From the NCBI GenBank assembly GCA_964415045.1, contig CAYPZL010000075.1, positions 1-24,273 of the forward strand: a DNA stretch of 24,273 nt, in the 5' to 3' direction. Position 1 is the stretch's first letter, and every line of letters starts with the position of its first letter. Shown here piece after piece: positions 8,048 through 16,528 of this stretch. The notes beneath the pieces were generated by a model, which had not been told where the DNA came from, ran no database searches, and saw only the letters and a program-made list of their open reading frames with translations. This DNA comes from CAYPZL01 sp964415045. Lineage in GTDB: Bacteria > Planctomycetota > Phycisphaerae > Sedimentisphaerales > Anaerobacaceae. The position numbers and the translations under genes were made by a program.

Positions 8048-8211
8048 GCCGATTATCAACGATATTCCACCGGTTCCTGTTTTGCCTGTCTCTTTCCCGG
8101 GCGCACGCGGAACGAGCCTGCACCACGCCGCCCGCTCATCTCGCCTCCTTGACGAGCCCGGCTTTATAGCCGATGGCGTCGATAATCTCTGAATGCGCAC
8201 TTGCCGAAACG

Positions 8212-8241
8212 TTGCAATCGAACGGCATGGTGGACTATCAT
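8212..8241 (+). promoter_or_regulatory. Possible sigma-70 promoter for the rightward sulfatase-GH92 unit
   Basis: TTGCAA (8212-8217), an 18-nt spacer and TATCAT (8236-8241) lie about 130 nt before the sulfatase start. The match is moderate and there is no independent support. Confidence 0.3.
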
Positions 8242-8372
8242 AGTGGCCGTACGTGACTGTGTATCGCCAGGCCGGAAGAGAATTGCTCGGCGCTGGCCTC
8301 GAACCGGGACGTCCTGTGATGCCTGGTTCGACGATGCCCCACTGCTACCGGTGATAGAAAGGTTATGGTGCA

Positions 8373-10061
8373 ATGATGAAAGCGAGTATCGCCCGGCGTG
8401 ATTTTCTCAAACGAACGGTTGCCATGGGACCTGCATTTGTTCTGGGGACATTGGCATCTGCGGCCCGGAGTCAAGCGACGAGGCCCTCCGGCTCCGGCGG
8501 CGCGCGGAAGCCAAACGTCCTGGTCATCGTGGCTGACGATATGGGCTATGCAGACGCCGGCTGCTACGGCGGCGAGATCGGCACGCCCAACCTCGATCGA
8601 CTGGCGGCCAACGGCCTCCGATTCACCCAGTGCTACTCCACGGGGCGGTGCTGGCCGTCGCGAACCGCCCTCTTGACGGGCTACTATCCGCAACAGGTCC
8701 GCATGGACCCGGTCCGAGGGCGATTGCCCGAATGGACGCGGGTGGCGCCCCACTATCTCAAGCCTCAGGGATACCGCTGCTATCACTCGGGCAAGTGGCA
8801 CCTCCGAAACGCGCCCAAACCGGTGGCGGACGGCGGCTTCGACCATTCCTACGTCCTGCGCGACCACGACCGGTTCTTCACACCGAAGAACCATGAACTG
8901 GACGACCGCAAGCTTCCTCCTGTCGAAAAGGGAACGGATTTCTACGTTACGACCGCTATCGCCGAGTACGCCACTGACTTTCTCAAGGAACACGCCGAGA
9001 AGCACGCCGACTCACCGTTCTACTGCTACCTGGCCTTCACGTCGCCCCATTTCCCGCTGCATGCGCTGCAAAAGGACATCGCCCGATACCGCGACCGCTA
9101 CCTCCAGGGGTGGGACGTCATCGGCCAACAACGATGGAAGCGCCAGCGCGAGATGGGACTGGTGAACTGCGAGGCCGCTGCGCTGGAGCCGGATGTGATC
9201 CCGAGCTGGAACTTCTCCCGGGACAAGCTGCGGGAAATGATCGGGCCCGGCGAGGCGGACCGGGCCGTCCCGTGGAAGGAACTGACCGAAGAGCAGCAGA
9301 GGTTCCAGGCAACCAAGATGGCGATACACGCCGCCATGATCGACCGCATGGACCGGGAGATCGGGCGCGTGCTCGATCAGATAAAAAAGATGAACGCTTT
9401 CGAAGACACACTGATCTTCTTTGTCTCCGATAACGGCGCGAGCGCCGAACAGATCATTCGCGGCGACAAACACGATCCGTCGGCGCCGCCGGGATCGGCA
9501 CGTTCCTATCTGTGCCTCGGGCCGGGCTGGTCCAGTGCGGCCAACACGCCGTTTCGCCTGCACAAATCCTGGGTCCATGAGGGCGGCATCTCGTCGCCCC
9601 TGATCGTCCACTGGCCGGCGGGCCTGAAGGCTCGCGGCGAGCTGCGCCATGATCCATGTCACTTCATCGACGTTCTGCCGACCGTCCTGGACGTGACCGG
9701 GGCCGCGAATTTCTCGCCCCAGTGGAACGGCCAAACGGCGCCGCCCCTTCCGGGCACGAGCCTCGCGCCGGCCTTTACAAAGAACAACGCCATCAGTCAT
9801 GAGTACCTTTATTTTCATCACATGACCAACCGGGCGATCCGCGTCGGCAACTGGAAGCTGGTAGCCAAGGGGAAAGACGGTCCATGGGAGCTCTACGACC
9901 TGGGAACCGATCGCTGCGAGTCGAAGAACCTCGCCGGCACGCATCCCGATAAGGTGGCTCAGATGTCGGAGCTGTGGCAGAGATGCGAGGACAAATTCCG
10001 GGCGCAAGCCGACCTCCCCGCCGGCCAGACCGGGGCAGCCAAACGCGGCCGACGAGGCTGA
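8373..10061 (+). CDS. Exported arylsulfatase A-type sulfatase
   Basis: A 562-residue type I sulfatase. The leader carries a twin-arginine-like RRDFLKR followed by a hydrophobic stretch. D55/D56 in VADDMGYAD bind the metal. The formylglycine motif is canonical: C93-W-P-S-R97, followed by TALLTGYYP. Further active-site pieces are YHSGKWHL, TSPHFPLH and FVSDNGAS. The end (WELYDLGTDRCESKNLA) is the usual S1 C-terminus. Of two tandem ATGs at 8373 and 8376, the first is given; GAAAGG lies about 11 nt upstream. It removes sulfate esters from a glycan, probably together with the GH92 fusion encoded 65 bp downstream on the same strand. It needs a formylglycine-generating or anaerobic maturase enzyme encoded elsewhere. 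Confidence 0.94.
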   Translation: MMKASIARRDFLKRTVAMGPAFVLGTLASAARSQATRPSGSGGARKPNVLVIVADDMGYADAGCYGGEIGTPNLDRLAANGLRFTQCYSTGRCWPSRTALLTGYYPQQVRMDPVRGRLPEWTRVAPHYLKPQGYRCYHSGKWHLRNAPKPVADGGFDHSYVLRDHDRFFTPKNHELDDRKLPPVEKGTDFYVTTAIAEYATDFLKEHAEKHADSPFYCYLAFTSPHFPLHALQKDIARYRDRYLQGWDVIGQQRWKRQREMGLVNCEAAALEPDVIPSWNFSRDKLREMIGPGEADRAVPWKELTEEQQRFQATKMAIHAAMIDRMDREIGRVLDQIKKMNAFEDTLIFFVSDNGASAEQIIRGDKHDPSAPPGSARSYLCLGPGWSSAANTPFRLHKSWVHEGGISSPLIVHWPAGLKARGELRHDPCHFIDVLPTVLDVTGAANFSPQWNGQTAPPLPGTSLAPAFTKNNAISHEYLYFHHMTNRAIRVGNWKLVAKGKDGPWELYDLGTDRCESKNLAGTHPDKVAQMSELWQRCEDKFRAQADLPAGQTGAAKRGRRG

Positions 10062-10126
10062 GAACGTCACGTTCACAGGGACCAGGCCCTCAGGGCGACG
10101 GCAACGTTCACCGTGAAGGAATGCAT

Positions 10127-13100
10127 ATGAATAAGAGCATCCGGCTGGCGGTCCTGCTCGTCATGTCATGCGTGGCTTCGGCCTCGATTCGTGGAGAAGA
10201 AGCGGCGCACAAAGAGGATCAGATACGAATTGCCTGCGTGGGTGACAGTATTACGTTTGGCGCCCGTTTAGAGAATCGGGCAAGTGATTCGTATCCCGCC
10301 CGGCTCCAGATGCTGTTGGGCGACGGTTACAACGTGACAAATCTCGGTGTGGGCGGTTGTACGCTCATACGCAAAGGCAGGCCCACCGTCTGGCGACAAC
10401 TGGAGAAAATACGAGAGGCCAATCCCGACGTTGTTGTCGTCAGTCTGGGCACGAATGATACCTGCGGCGGCCGGCGCCAATGCTGGAACCACAAGGACGA
10501 GTTTCCGGAGGATTACCGTGATTTCATCGAGGTCCTGCGCGCCATGCCGTCATCGCCACGCATCTGGATCTGCGGGCCTTCCCCCATGGTGATCGAGACG
10601 CCCGGCCTCACGGATGCACGCAGGAAGGATTTAGAGGAGAGAAAGCCAAGGCTCCAGGAGCTCATTGCCGCGATCAAGGAAGTGGCCAGAGAGAAAAAGG
10701 TCGGCTTCATCGACCTCAACACGCCCCTGGCACACAGGCCGGAACTGTTTACGGAGAAGGACGGGGTTCATCCGAACCAACGTGGATATCGTGCCATAGC
10801 TGAGCTGGTGTACAAAGAGTTGCGGCGATCGATTGCAGGAAAAGCGGATCGAGCCAGCGAGCCCGATGCGGGCAAGAACCTCGCGCCCCTGGCCGTGGCC
10901 GGCGGGTCGGGGAAAGCGCAGACGGCGGCAATCGACGGCATCAAGCAGCAGGACGGCAAAGGGGAGTGGATCGGCGGGAGCCCGAACGCCTGGTACGGAT
11001 GGATCAACTATCCGCAGCTCGAACTGAAATGGGACGCGCCTCAGAGGATCAACAAGGTGGTTCTCTACGACCGCCCCACGGAAGCAGAGCACATGGCGGC
11101 CTGCGTCCTGAAGTTCAGCGACGGCTCCGAGGTCCACGTCACGGCGGTGCCGAATGACGGCTCGCCCAAGACCGTGGTGTTCGAACCGCGCACGGTTGCC
11201 GCAATGACAATGACGGTCGTGGACGGCATCGGCTCGCATATCGGCCTGTCCGAGCTGGAAGTCTACTTCGACGAGTCGGCTCAACCGCGACCCGAACGAG
11301 CGAAGGACTACACCGATTTCGTTTCTTATGTGGATCCCACCATCGAGACGGGGCGGGGCCGCTGGTTCTTCTGCACTCCCGGCAGTCGTCCCTTCGGTAT
11401 GGTCTGCGCCGCGGCCTACACCCGCAACAAAAACCAGGGAGGGGGCGGCTACAACTACAACAGCACGGAAATCCTCGGCTTCGCGCAAATCCACGCCTGG
11501 ATCATGTCCGGTATCAACCTCATGCCGACCACCGGCGACGTGAATGCGAACTCGGGGGAGCGGGGATGGAAATCGAAGTTCTCGCACGAAACGGAGACCA
11601 TCGAGCCCGGCTACCATCGCCTGTTTCTCGAGCGCTACCAGACGCAGGTGGAATACACCGCGACCGACCGAGTGGCTTTCTATCGCCTGAAATACCGTGA
11701 GGCGGCCCGGGCGAATCTGTTGCTCCAGTTGGGCGGATTCGTCGGCGCGGTCAGTTACGTGGACGGCAAGGCAAAGTGGGTGAGCCCGACGCGTATCGAG
11801 GGGTCCCACGGCATGACGGACCGTCTCTGGGGCGGCCCGAAGTTGTCCCACGTGTATTTCGTTCTCGACCTGGATCGGCCGCTTCTGCGGATGGACGGCT
11901 GGAAAGGCGCCCGGGAGAAGTTGAGCGACATTCGTGACTTCTCGAATCCGATCCCCCCAGGACGGCTCGATCAGGATAAGAGGAAGTACCTGTTCAAGAA
12001 CCTGCCCGAAGAGCAGGCGGGCGTGAGCCTCGGCTATGATGTTGACGCCGGCGACGAGGTGAAATTCAAGATCGGCATCTCCTACACCAGTATCGAAAAT
12101 GCGCGCAGCAACTTGAATGCAGAGTGCGGGCACTGGGACTTCGACCGTGTGAGACGGGATGCTCGTCGCCAATGGAACCAATGGCTCGGGAGAATCGAAG
12201 TCGCCGGAGGGCGGGAGAGCACCCGGGTCAAATTCTACACCGACCTCTGGCACGTGCTGCTGGGACGACACAAGATCGACGACGCAAGCGGAGATTACCC
12301 CAGCTTCATGGGGCAAGCCCGCGTTCGGACCGTCCCGAAGGATGCCTCCAATAACCCCAAATTCCACATGTACAATTCCGACGCCCTGTGGCTGACCATG
12401 TGGAACCTCAACATCCTCTGGGGATTGGGCTGGCCGGAAATGCTGGACGAGTTTTCCGCCTCGCTGGTGCAGTACGCCGAGGCGGGCGGGCACCTGCCGC
12501 GCGGACCGAGCGCCGGAGGCTACACCGGCATCATGACCGGTTGTCCCGCAACCAGCCTGATCGCCGCCGCATGGCAGAAGAACCTGTTGACGAAAGTGGA
12601 TGCGGAAAAAGCGTATCAGGCGATGAAGAGCAGTCATCCGAAGCTGATCCAGGGCAACGCCGCCAGGCCCGGCATTCTCGTTCAGGGCGGCTTTGAATAC
12701 TGGGCGCTGGCCCAGATGGCCGAAGAGATGGGCAAACGTCACGATGCCGCTTCATATCAGCCGTGGATCGACGCCTGGAGAGAATGCTTTCATCCCGAGT
12801 TCAAACTGCTGATGGCGCGGAACGCCAAAGACAAGAGCCGGTGGGCTACAACGAACCCGCTGCAAGGCCACGGATGGGTCGAGGCCAACGCCTGGCAGGG
12901 GACGTTCGGCCTCTCGCACGACATCAAGAGCCTGGCAACGATGATGGGCGGCGCCGACGTGCTGGCTGCCAAACTCAACCATGCCTTCGAACAAGCGGCT
13001 CCAAGCCATTTCGTGTATACCTACGGAGGCGGCTATGTCAGCTATGCCAATCAACCCGGCTGCTCCAACGCCCACGTCTTCAATCATGCGGGCTACCCCT

Positions 13101-13540
13101 GGTTGAGCCAGTACTGGGTACGCCGGGTGAGCCGGCAGGCCTACGGCGGAACGAATCCGAACATCGGCTACGGCGGTCACGATGAAGACCAGGGCCAGAT
13201 GGGCGGCGTGAGCGCCCTTATGAAGCTCGGACTCTTCAGCCTGCGCGGAACCTGCTCCAAAGAGCCGGCCTATGAAATCACGGCCCCGGAATTCGACGAA
13301 GTCACGATTCACCTCGATCCACGCTACTACAGCGGCAAGGTGTTTCGCATCAAAACCCACGACAATTCGGATGAGAACTGCTACATCCAGAGAGCCGAGC
13401 TCAACGGCAAGGTGCTCGACACTTGCTGGTTTTATCACAAGGATTTCGCCCGGGGCGGCCTGCTGGAACTCTGGCTCGGGCCGGAACCCAACAAGGCCTG
13501 GGGAACGAGCCGATGGAAAAACGACGCGCGTTTACCTTGA
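10127..13540 (+). CDS. Secreted SGNH hydrolase / discoidin-like / GH92 alpha-mannosidase fusion
   Basis: A 1137-residue multidomain exported enzyme. Residues 1-22 look like a signal peptide. Residues 33-235 form an SGNH/GDSL esterase: G39-D40-S41 with nucleophile Ser41, GTND at 108-111, and the Asp-x-x-His of DGVHPN (D212, H215). Residues about 250-383 are a discoidin/F5-8C-like carbohydrate-binding region ending GLSELEVYF. From about 395 to the end is a GH92 domain, starting DYTDFVSYVDPTIETG, with GGYTGIMTG and the acidic loop GGHDEDQGQMGGVSALMKLG. GH92 enzymes are calcium-dependent exo-alpha-mannosidases. I chose the ATG at 10127, which has AAGGA upstream and begins the signal peptide; the reading frame is open further upstream into the sulfatase. 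Esterase and mannosidase activities fused in one chain suggest an acylated alpha-mannoside substrate (inference). Confidence 0.93.
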   Translation: MNKSIRLAVLLVMSCVASASIRGEEAAHKEDQIRIACVGDSITFGARLENRASDSYPARLQMLLGDGYNVTNLGVGGCTLIRKGRPTVWRQLEKIREANPDVVVVSLGTNDTCGGRRQCWNHKDEFPEDYRDFIEVLRAMPSSPRIWICGPSPMVIETPGLTDARRKDLEERKPRLQELIAAIKEVAREKKVGFIDLNTPLAHRPELFTEKDGVHPNQRGYRAIAELVYKELRRSIAGKADRASEPDAGKNLAPLAVAGGSGKAQTAAIDGIKQQDGKGEWIGGSPNAWYGWINYPQLELKWDAPQRINKVVLYDRPTEAEHMAACVLKFSDGSEVHVTAVPNDGSPKTVVFEPRTVAAMTMTVVDGIGSHIGLSELEVYFDESAQPRPERAKDYTDFVSYVDPTIETGRGRWFFCTPGSRPFGMVCAAAYTRNKNQGGGGYNYNSTEILGFAQIHAWIMSGINLMPTTGDVNANSGERGWKSKFSHETETIEPGYHRLFLERYQTQVEYTATDRVAFYRLKYREAARANLLLQLGGFVGAVSYVDGKAKWVSPTRIEGSHGMTDRLWGGPKLSHVYFVLDLDRPLLRMDGWKGAREKLSDIRDFSNPIPPGRLDQDKRKYLFKNLPEEQAGVSLGYDVDAGDEVKFKIGISYTSIENARSNLNAECGHWDFDRVRRDARRQWNQWLGRIEVAGGRESTRVKFYTDLWHVLLGRHKIDDASGDYPSFMGQARVRTVPKDASNNPKFHMYNSDALWLTMWNLNILWGLGWPEMLDEFSASLVQYAEAGGHLPRGPSAGGYTGIMTGCPATSLIAAAWQKNLLTKVDAEKAYQAMKSSHPKLIQGNAARPGILVQGGFEYWALAQMAEEMGKRHDAASYQPWIDAWRECFHPEFKLLMARNAKDKSRWATTNPLQGHGWVEANAWQGTFGLSHDIKSLATMMGGADVLAAKLNHAFEQAAPSHFVYTYGGGYVSYANQPGCSNAHVFNHAGYPWLSQYWVRRVSRQAYGGTNPNIGYGGHDEDQGQMGGVSALMKLGLFSLRGTCSKEPAYEITAPEFDEVTIHLDPRYYSGKVFRIKTHDNSDENCYIQRAELNGKVLDTCWFYHKDFARGGLLELWLGPEPNKAWGTSRWKNDARLP

Positions 13541-13821
13541 TCGAGCTGCTGGTGGTGATTGCCATCATCGCCCTGCTGATGGCGATTCTGATGCCGGCCC
13601 TGGAGCGAGGACGCCGCCAGGCCCGCGGGGTGGGATGCAAATCGAATCTCCACCAGTGGGGCCTGATCTTCGCCATGCATACCCAGGACAACAACGGCTA
13701 CTTCTACAGCGGCCAGTTGACCGACGCGGTGGGAGGCGGAGGCGAATGGTCGCGCGAGAGCATGCGGCCGCTGCCAGCGAGCCGGATGTTCCCACGCGTC
13801 CCCTGGGCGGCACAGGCCTGA
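13513..13821 (+). pseudogene. Truncated type II secretion / pseudopilin-like protein
   Basis: Starts inside the last 28 bp of the GH92 gene in another frame. MEKRRAFTLIELLVVIAIIA is a textbook prepilin N-terminus: short basic leader, F-T-L-I-E after the cleavage site, hydrophobic helix. The following LHQWGLIFAMHTQDNNGYF is the usual planctomycete pseudopilin continuation. After about residue 85 homology stops, and the frame ends after a short stretch that is really aldo/keto reductase sequence read out of frame. Normal members have 200-300 residues, so only the N-terminal ~85 remain. The translational overlap with GH92 suggests the intact gene once followed it in the operon. Confidence 0.75.
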
Positions 13822-14126
13822 AGATCTCCATGCTTGGGCTGGGAGGATACCACATCGGCCGAATCAGAGACGACGGCCAATCGGTCCGGCTGATCCGAAA
13901 GGCCATCGATATGGGCGTTACGTTCCTGGACAACGCCTGGGAATACCACAACGGCCGGTCCGAAGAGCTCATGGGCAAGGCCCTTGCAGACGGTTATCGA
14001 AAGAAGGTCTTCCTCATGACAAAGCACCACGGCCGCGACAAAAAGACCGCCATGAAACATCTGGAGGACAGCCTGCGCCGCCTGCAGACCGATGTGATCG
14101 ATCTGTGGCAGTTCCACGAAGTCGTG
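13785..14126 (+). pseudogene. N-terminal fragment of an aldo/keto reductase
   Basis: From 13785 the +1 frame relative to the pilin reads VPTRPLGGTGLKISMLGLGG, then FLDNAWEYHNGRSEELMGKA, KVFLMTKHHGRD and LQTDVIDLWQFHE. These are the first strands, the catalytic Asp-Tyr-x-x-x-Glu region and the TDxIDLW motif of aldo/keto reductases. About 114 residues remain of the usual ~300; homology ends near 14126 and the frame then runs on without recognisable sequence. No start codon with a ribosome site of its own is visible, so a deletion seems to have fused the reductase almost from its second codon to the pilin remnant. It is not expected to be functional. Confidence 0.75.
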
Positions 14127-14371
14127 AGTGTAACGAGCAGCGAATCGGTGCGGCATTGGAGTGTCGAACACGGGCGAGGTCGCGGCCGCGTTCAGCACCC
14201 ACGCCGACACATAAGGACGGCTTGCAGCAAGGGACGTTCTACGCGGCCCCCCATCGCCTGCAGGTTCGGCAAAGCTCTGCGACAAGGTCGCTGCCACGAA
14301 ACGGGAGAGCAGCGGGAGCACAGGAAAAGTCAAAAACCCATAAGTCGCTCACAAGAAAAACGCCACAAGAA

Positions 14372-14447
14372 TCGGGGTGACTGGATTCGAACCAGCGACC
14401 TCCTGCACCCAAAGCAGGCACTCTGAGCCAAGCTGAGCTACACCCCG
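14372..14447 (-). tRNA. tRNA-Pro (anticodon TGG)
   Basis: The minus strand folds into a complete cloverleaf of 76 nt. The acceptor is CGGGGTG/CACCCCG with discriminator A, and the D arm starts GCTC. The anticodon stem is CCTGC/GCAGG with loop TTTGGGT, giving anticodon TGG; the T arm is GCTGG TTCGAAT CCAGT. The 3' CCA is not encoded. A strong promoter lies just upstream (14474-14503). The antisense reading of this tRNA gives the well-known spurious peptide GDWIRTSDLLHPKQAL on the plus strand. Confidence 0.95.
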
Positions 14448-14473
14448 GTTGAACAGCTGCGTGAACGAGTCAT

Positions 14474-14503
14474 ATTATACGTGGAAGAAGGGAGCGAGTG
14501 CAA
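14474..14503 (-). promoter_or_regulatory. Sigma-70-type promoter of tRNA-Pro
   Basis: On the minus strand TTGCAC (14498-14503), an 18-nt spacer and a perfect TATAAT (14474-14479) end 26 nt before the first base of the mature tRNA. This leaves room for a short 5' leader. Confidence 0.75.
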
Positions 14504-14783
14504 CCGGCAGGGGCAAAAGTCGGGGATTTTGGTTTACCGGACGGTTTGCCAAGCAGTAGAGTGCGGCCGGAGCAGGATGGCGCGAAAGATTCGCACTCTC
14601 CATCCTGGCGAATCGTCGAGCGCGCCCCGTCCTGCATTTCTGCCGGGAGCCCTCGGCTGAATCGCCCGGAGACGGACCCGCAGGCCGAGCCCATCCCCGC
14701 GCAAGCCCCCCGCCGCACCGCCAGACAAGCGTCGCCGTCGCCGCACCCGATACCCCAGCCGGAGCCCCGCTTCACGAATAAAA

Positions 14784-14805
14784 GACCGCGAAATACGCGA
14801 ACCAC
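14784..14805 (+). repeat. Single copy of the 'accgcgaaatacgcga' intergenic word
   Basis: The word gaccgcgaaatacgcgaacc occurs here and again, extended by a second unit, at 15290-15314. It is outside any gene. Confidence 0.6.
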
Positions 14806-15018
14806 CCAGTGCGGCTTTCGCCCGCAACCAGAGGCCCTCTCGCCAAGAACGCTAAGAGAAGCGCGTCCGAGTACCCCTTAAGGCCTGGCGACCTTTGCGT
14901 CTTTGCGAGAGGCATAACTTTCCTGTTCGCAACCGCTTATCGACGTCCGCTGCAATTATCTGGAAGGATTTTCCAGTTGTTGCGACTTAGCCGTACAGAT
15001 GAGCATGGATAGAGTGGC

Positions 15019-15079
15019 AAAATACGAAATCCGAAGCTCGAAACCCGAAACAAGCCCGAATGACCGAAACGGAAAACGG
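15019..15079 (+). repeat. Degenerate 'cgaaatccgaa' word block
   Basis: A run of imperfect units of the type cgaaa(t/c)ccgaa: aatacgaaatccgaag, ctcgaaacccgaaac, aagcccgaatgaccgaaa. It is outside any gene. Blocks of this type are familiar from planctomycete intergenic sequence, from memory only. Confidence 0.55.
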
Positions 15080-15237
15080 GGCACGGGCCACGGATTTTAC
15101 GCCGCAGAGCAAAATGCTTAAAATCCTGGTGGGCAATACGGCCATAGCGTATATAATACCCTCCACCCACAAGCCCCGAGGGAAATGCTGGTGAAAGGTG
15201 TCCACGATGGGAAGCTGGTAGACACAACAGGAGAAAT

Positions 15238-15485
15238 CAAGCCGCAGAGGAACGCCGATCAACGTGAAATAATCAATCATCAATGCCGGAACCGCGAAAT
15301 ACGCGAAATACGCGGAAAAATCATCTTTCACCACAGAACCGCAGAGGACGCCGAGTACACGGAGGAAAGCGAACCGCAGATAAACGCAGATGAACGCAGA
15401 TGAACGAGAAATAGTAGATAGTCAATAGTAAATAGTCAATTCAAAGGCCGCAGATGAACGCCGATGAACACGGATAAATACTCAA
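15238..15485 (+). repeat. Mosaic of short direct repeats (target of the IS insertion)
   Basis: Three kinds of word follow each other: gaaatacgc repeated at about 15295-15313; accgcagaggacgccgagta with related copies near 15243 and 15341; and cgcagatgaacg-type 10-12-mers repeated near 15377-15400 and 15451-15475. Between them is a tract of tagtcaatagtaaatag (about 15410-15440). The tract is interrupted by the IS1595 element and continues past it as caataatcaataatc (16534-16560). Confidence 0.65.
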
Positions 15486-15486
15486 A

Positions 15487-16528
15487 GGGGGGTATCCACT
15501 TGACGCAAGTAGGCCCCATATGTAGTATGCCTCTCCATGAGTGCCCGACCCCATCCAGTCGCAGGAAAGGACTATCCGCGAAACTACCAGGAGTTTCTGG
15601 AGTGGTTTGCCGATGAGGCGGCATGCCGCCGCTATATTGTGGGTTGCCGTTGGCCGCAGGGATTCGAATGTGCTCGCTGCGGGGCGAAGGCAAAGCCATG
15701 GACGACGAGTCGAGGCTACCTTCATTGTCGGCAGTGCGGAAGTGAGAAGTCGGTAACGTCGGGAACCATTTTTGATCGGACGCGAACACCGCTGAGAACG
15801 TGGTTCGCCGCGATGTGGTTTGTAATCAGCCAGAAAGACGGAGCGAGTGCGCTCGGTCTGAAACGCGTTCTTGGCTTCGGGAGTTATCAAACGGCTTGGA
15901 CATGGTTGCACAAGCTGAGGCGAGCCATGGTTCGTCCTGATCGGGACCGCCTCTGCGGTCGCATTGAAGTGGATGAAACCTATATTGGTGGCGCCGATAC
16001 TGGCGGCAAACGAGGACGCGGGAGCGAGAAGAAGGAGATCGTGGTCATGGCACTGGAGGTCCATTCGCCAAAGGGGTTTGGTCGCGTGCGGATGCGTCGG
16101 ATACCCGATGTCTCCGGCGAAAGCCTTGTGTCTTTCGTCTGCGATGTTGCCGAGAAAGGTTCTGAGATCCTGACCGATGGGTGGCGCGGCTACAACGAAC
16201 TGTCGAGATGCGGCTACAAACACGACAGGGTTGTTCTCTCGGACACGGGCAATCCGGCCCACGTCAGCATGCCAGGCGTTCATCGCGTCGCTGCCTTGGT
16301 CAAACGCTGGCTTTTGAGCACGCATCAGGGAGCAGTCAGTCCACAGCATCTGGAGTATTACCTGGATGAATACACGTTCCGTTTCAACCGTCGCACGTCC
16401 CGATCACGAGGCATGCTGTTCTATCGCCTTATGCAACAGGCCGTTTTGACATCGCCATTGCCATACCGGCAGATCGTTGACAGAAAGCACAATATATAGG
16501 GGGTACTTGCGTTAAGTGGATACCCCCC
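15487..16528 (+). mobile_element. Intact IS1595-family insertion sequence
   Basis: The element has 25-bp terminal inverted repeats, left 15487-15511 and right 16504-16528, both starting GGGGGGTATCCACTT from the outside and differing at a single position (G versus A at position 16). The flanks carry ATACTCAA at 15478-15485 and at 16529-16536, an 8-bp target duplication as expected for this family, with one extra A between the left copy and the repeat. It contains one complete transposase gene. The intact ends suggest a recent insertion. Confidence 0.95.
15537..16499 (+). CDS. IS1595-family transposase
   Basis: A full-length 320-residue transposase. It has an N-terminal helical segment, a zinc ribbon (C45/C48 and C64/C67 around CARCG and CRQCG), a helix-turn-helix region (about 85-130) and a DDE-type ISXO2-like catalytic domain. 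D146 lies in IEVDETYIGG and D214 in ILTDGWRGY; the third catalytic residue of this family varies and I do not assign it. The C-terminus STHQGAVS and DEYTFRFNRR is the family hallmark. It is unrelated in detail to the broken transposase at 3622-4448, so the window holds two different IS1595 lineages. No strong ribosome site precedes the ATG; the start lies 26 bp inside the left inverted repeat. Confidence 0.95.
   Translation: MSARPHPVAGKDYPRNYQEFLEWFADEAACRRYIVGCRWPQGFECARCGAKAKPWTTSRGYLHCRQCGSEKSVTSGTIFDRTRTPLRTWFAAMWFVISQKDGASALGLKRVLGFGSYQTAWTWLHKLRRAMVRPDRDRLCGRIEVDETYIGGADTGGKRGRGSEKKEIVVMALEVHSPKGFGRVRMRRIPDVSGESLVSFVCDVAEKGSEILTDGWRGYNELSRCGYKHDRVVLSDTGNPAHVSMPGVHRVAALVKRWLLSTHQGAVSPQHLEYYLDEYTFRFNRRTSRSRGMLFYRLMQQAVLTSPLPYRQIVDRKHNI

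Larger units (their letters stand above)
7973..8372. other. Divergent promoter region between the two sulfatase genes
   Basis: This 400-bp region separates a leftward and a rightward sulfatase transcript and has no credible gene. The motif tatagccgat occurs twice (8044-8053 and 8165-8174), which could mark an operator or be chance. Candidate promoters in both directions are listed separately. Confidence 0.5.
14504..15237. other. Gene-free region with repeat words and nested inverted repeats
   Basis: No convincing gene is present; open frames here are short, compositionally odd or built from repeat words. Nested short inverted repeats occur at about 14560-14625, for example CAGGATGG/CCATCCTG and AGAGTGCG/CGCACTCT. 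At 14836-14912 CCTCTCGC and GCGAGAGG bracket a segment holding aagaacgctaagag and ctttgcgtctttgcgag, words that recur in many planctomycete intergenic regions (from memory). Confidence 0.5.

Noticed and set aside
10631..12742. 703-codon minus-strand open frame opposite the GH92 fusion
   Set aside because: Shadow frame of a GC-rich gene; no ribosome site, no recognisable domain, while the plus strand has clear GH92 motifs.
14127..14426. Continuation of the reductase frame ending GDWIRTSDLLHPKQAL
   Set aside because: The ending is the antisense translation of the tRNA-Pro, a well-known false protein; the preceding stretch has no aldo/keto reductase homology.
14372..14447. Attachment site duplication of tRNA-Pro within the window
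   Set aside because: No second copy of the T-arm/acceptor sequence was seen between 1 and 24273, and no integrase gene is present.
14470..14881. Open frames of 111 (minus) and 127 (plus) codons upstream of tRNA-Pro
   Set aside because: Low-complexity, Pro/Arg or Gly-rich, overlapping the tRNA promoter and repeat words; no start signals.
14987..15334. 115-codon minus-strand hydrophobic open frame
   Set aside because: Composed of repeat words read backwards (FGFRASDFVF type); not a supported membrane protein.
15185..15403. 72-codon plus-strand open frame with ATG after a weak purine stretch
   Set aside because: Most of it is translation of the repeat words (endings like PQINADERR are typical of such artefacts).
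15238..15480. Possible CRISPR array
   Set aside because: Repeats are short, of several kinds, irregularly spaced and without unique spacers of constant length; no cas genes nearby.
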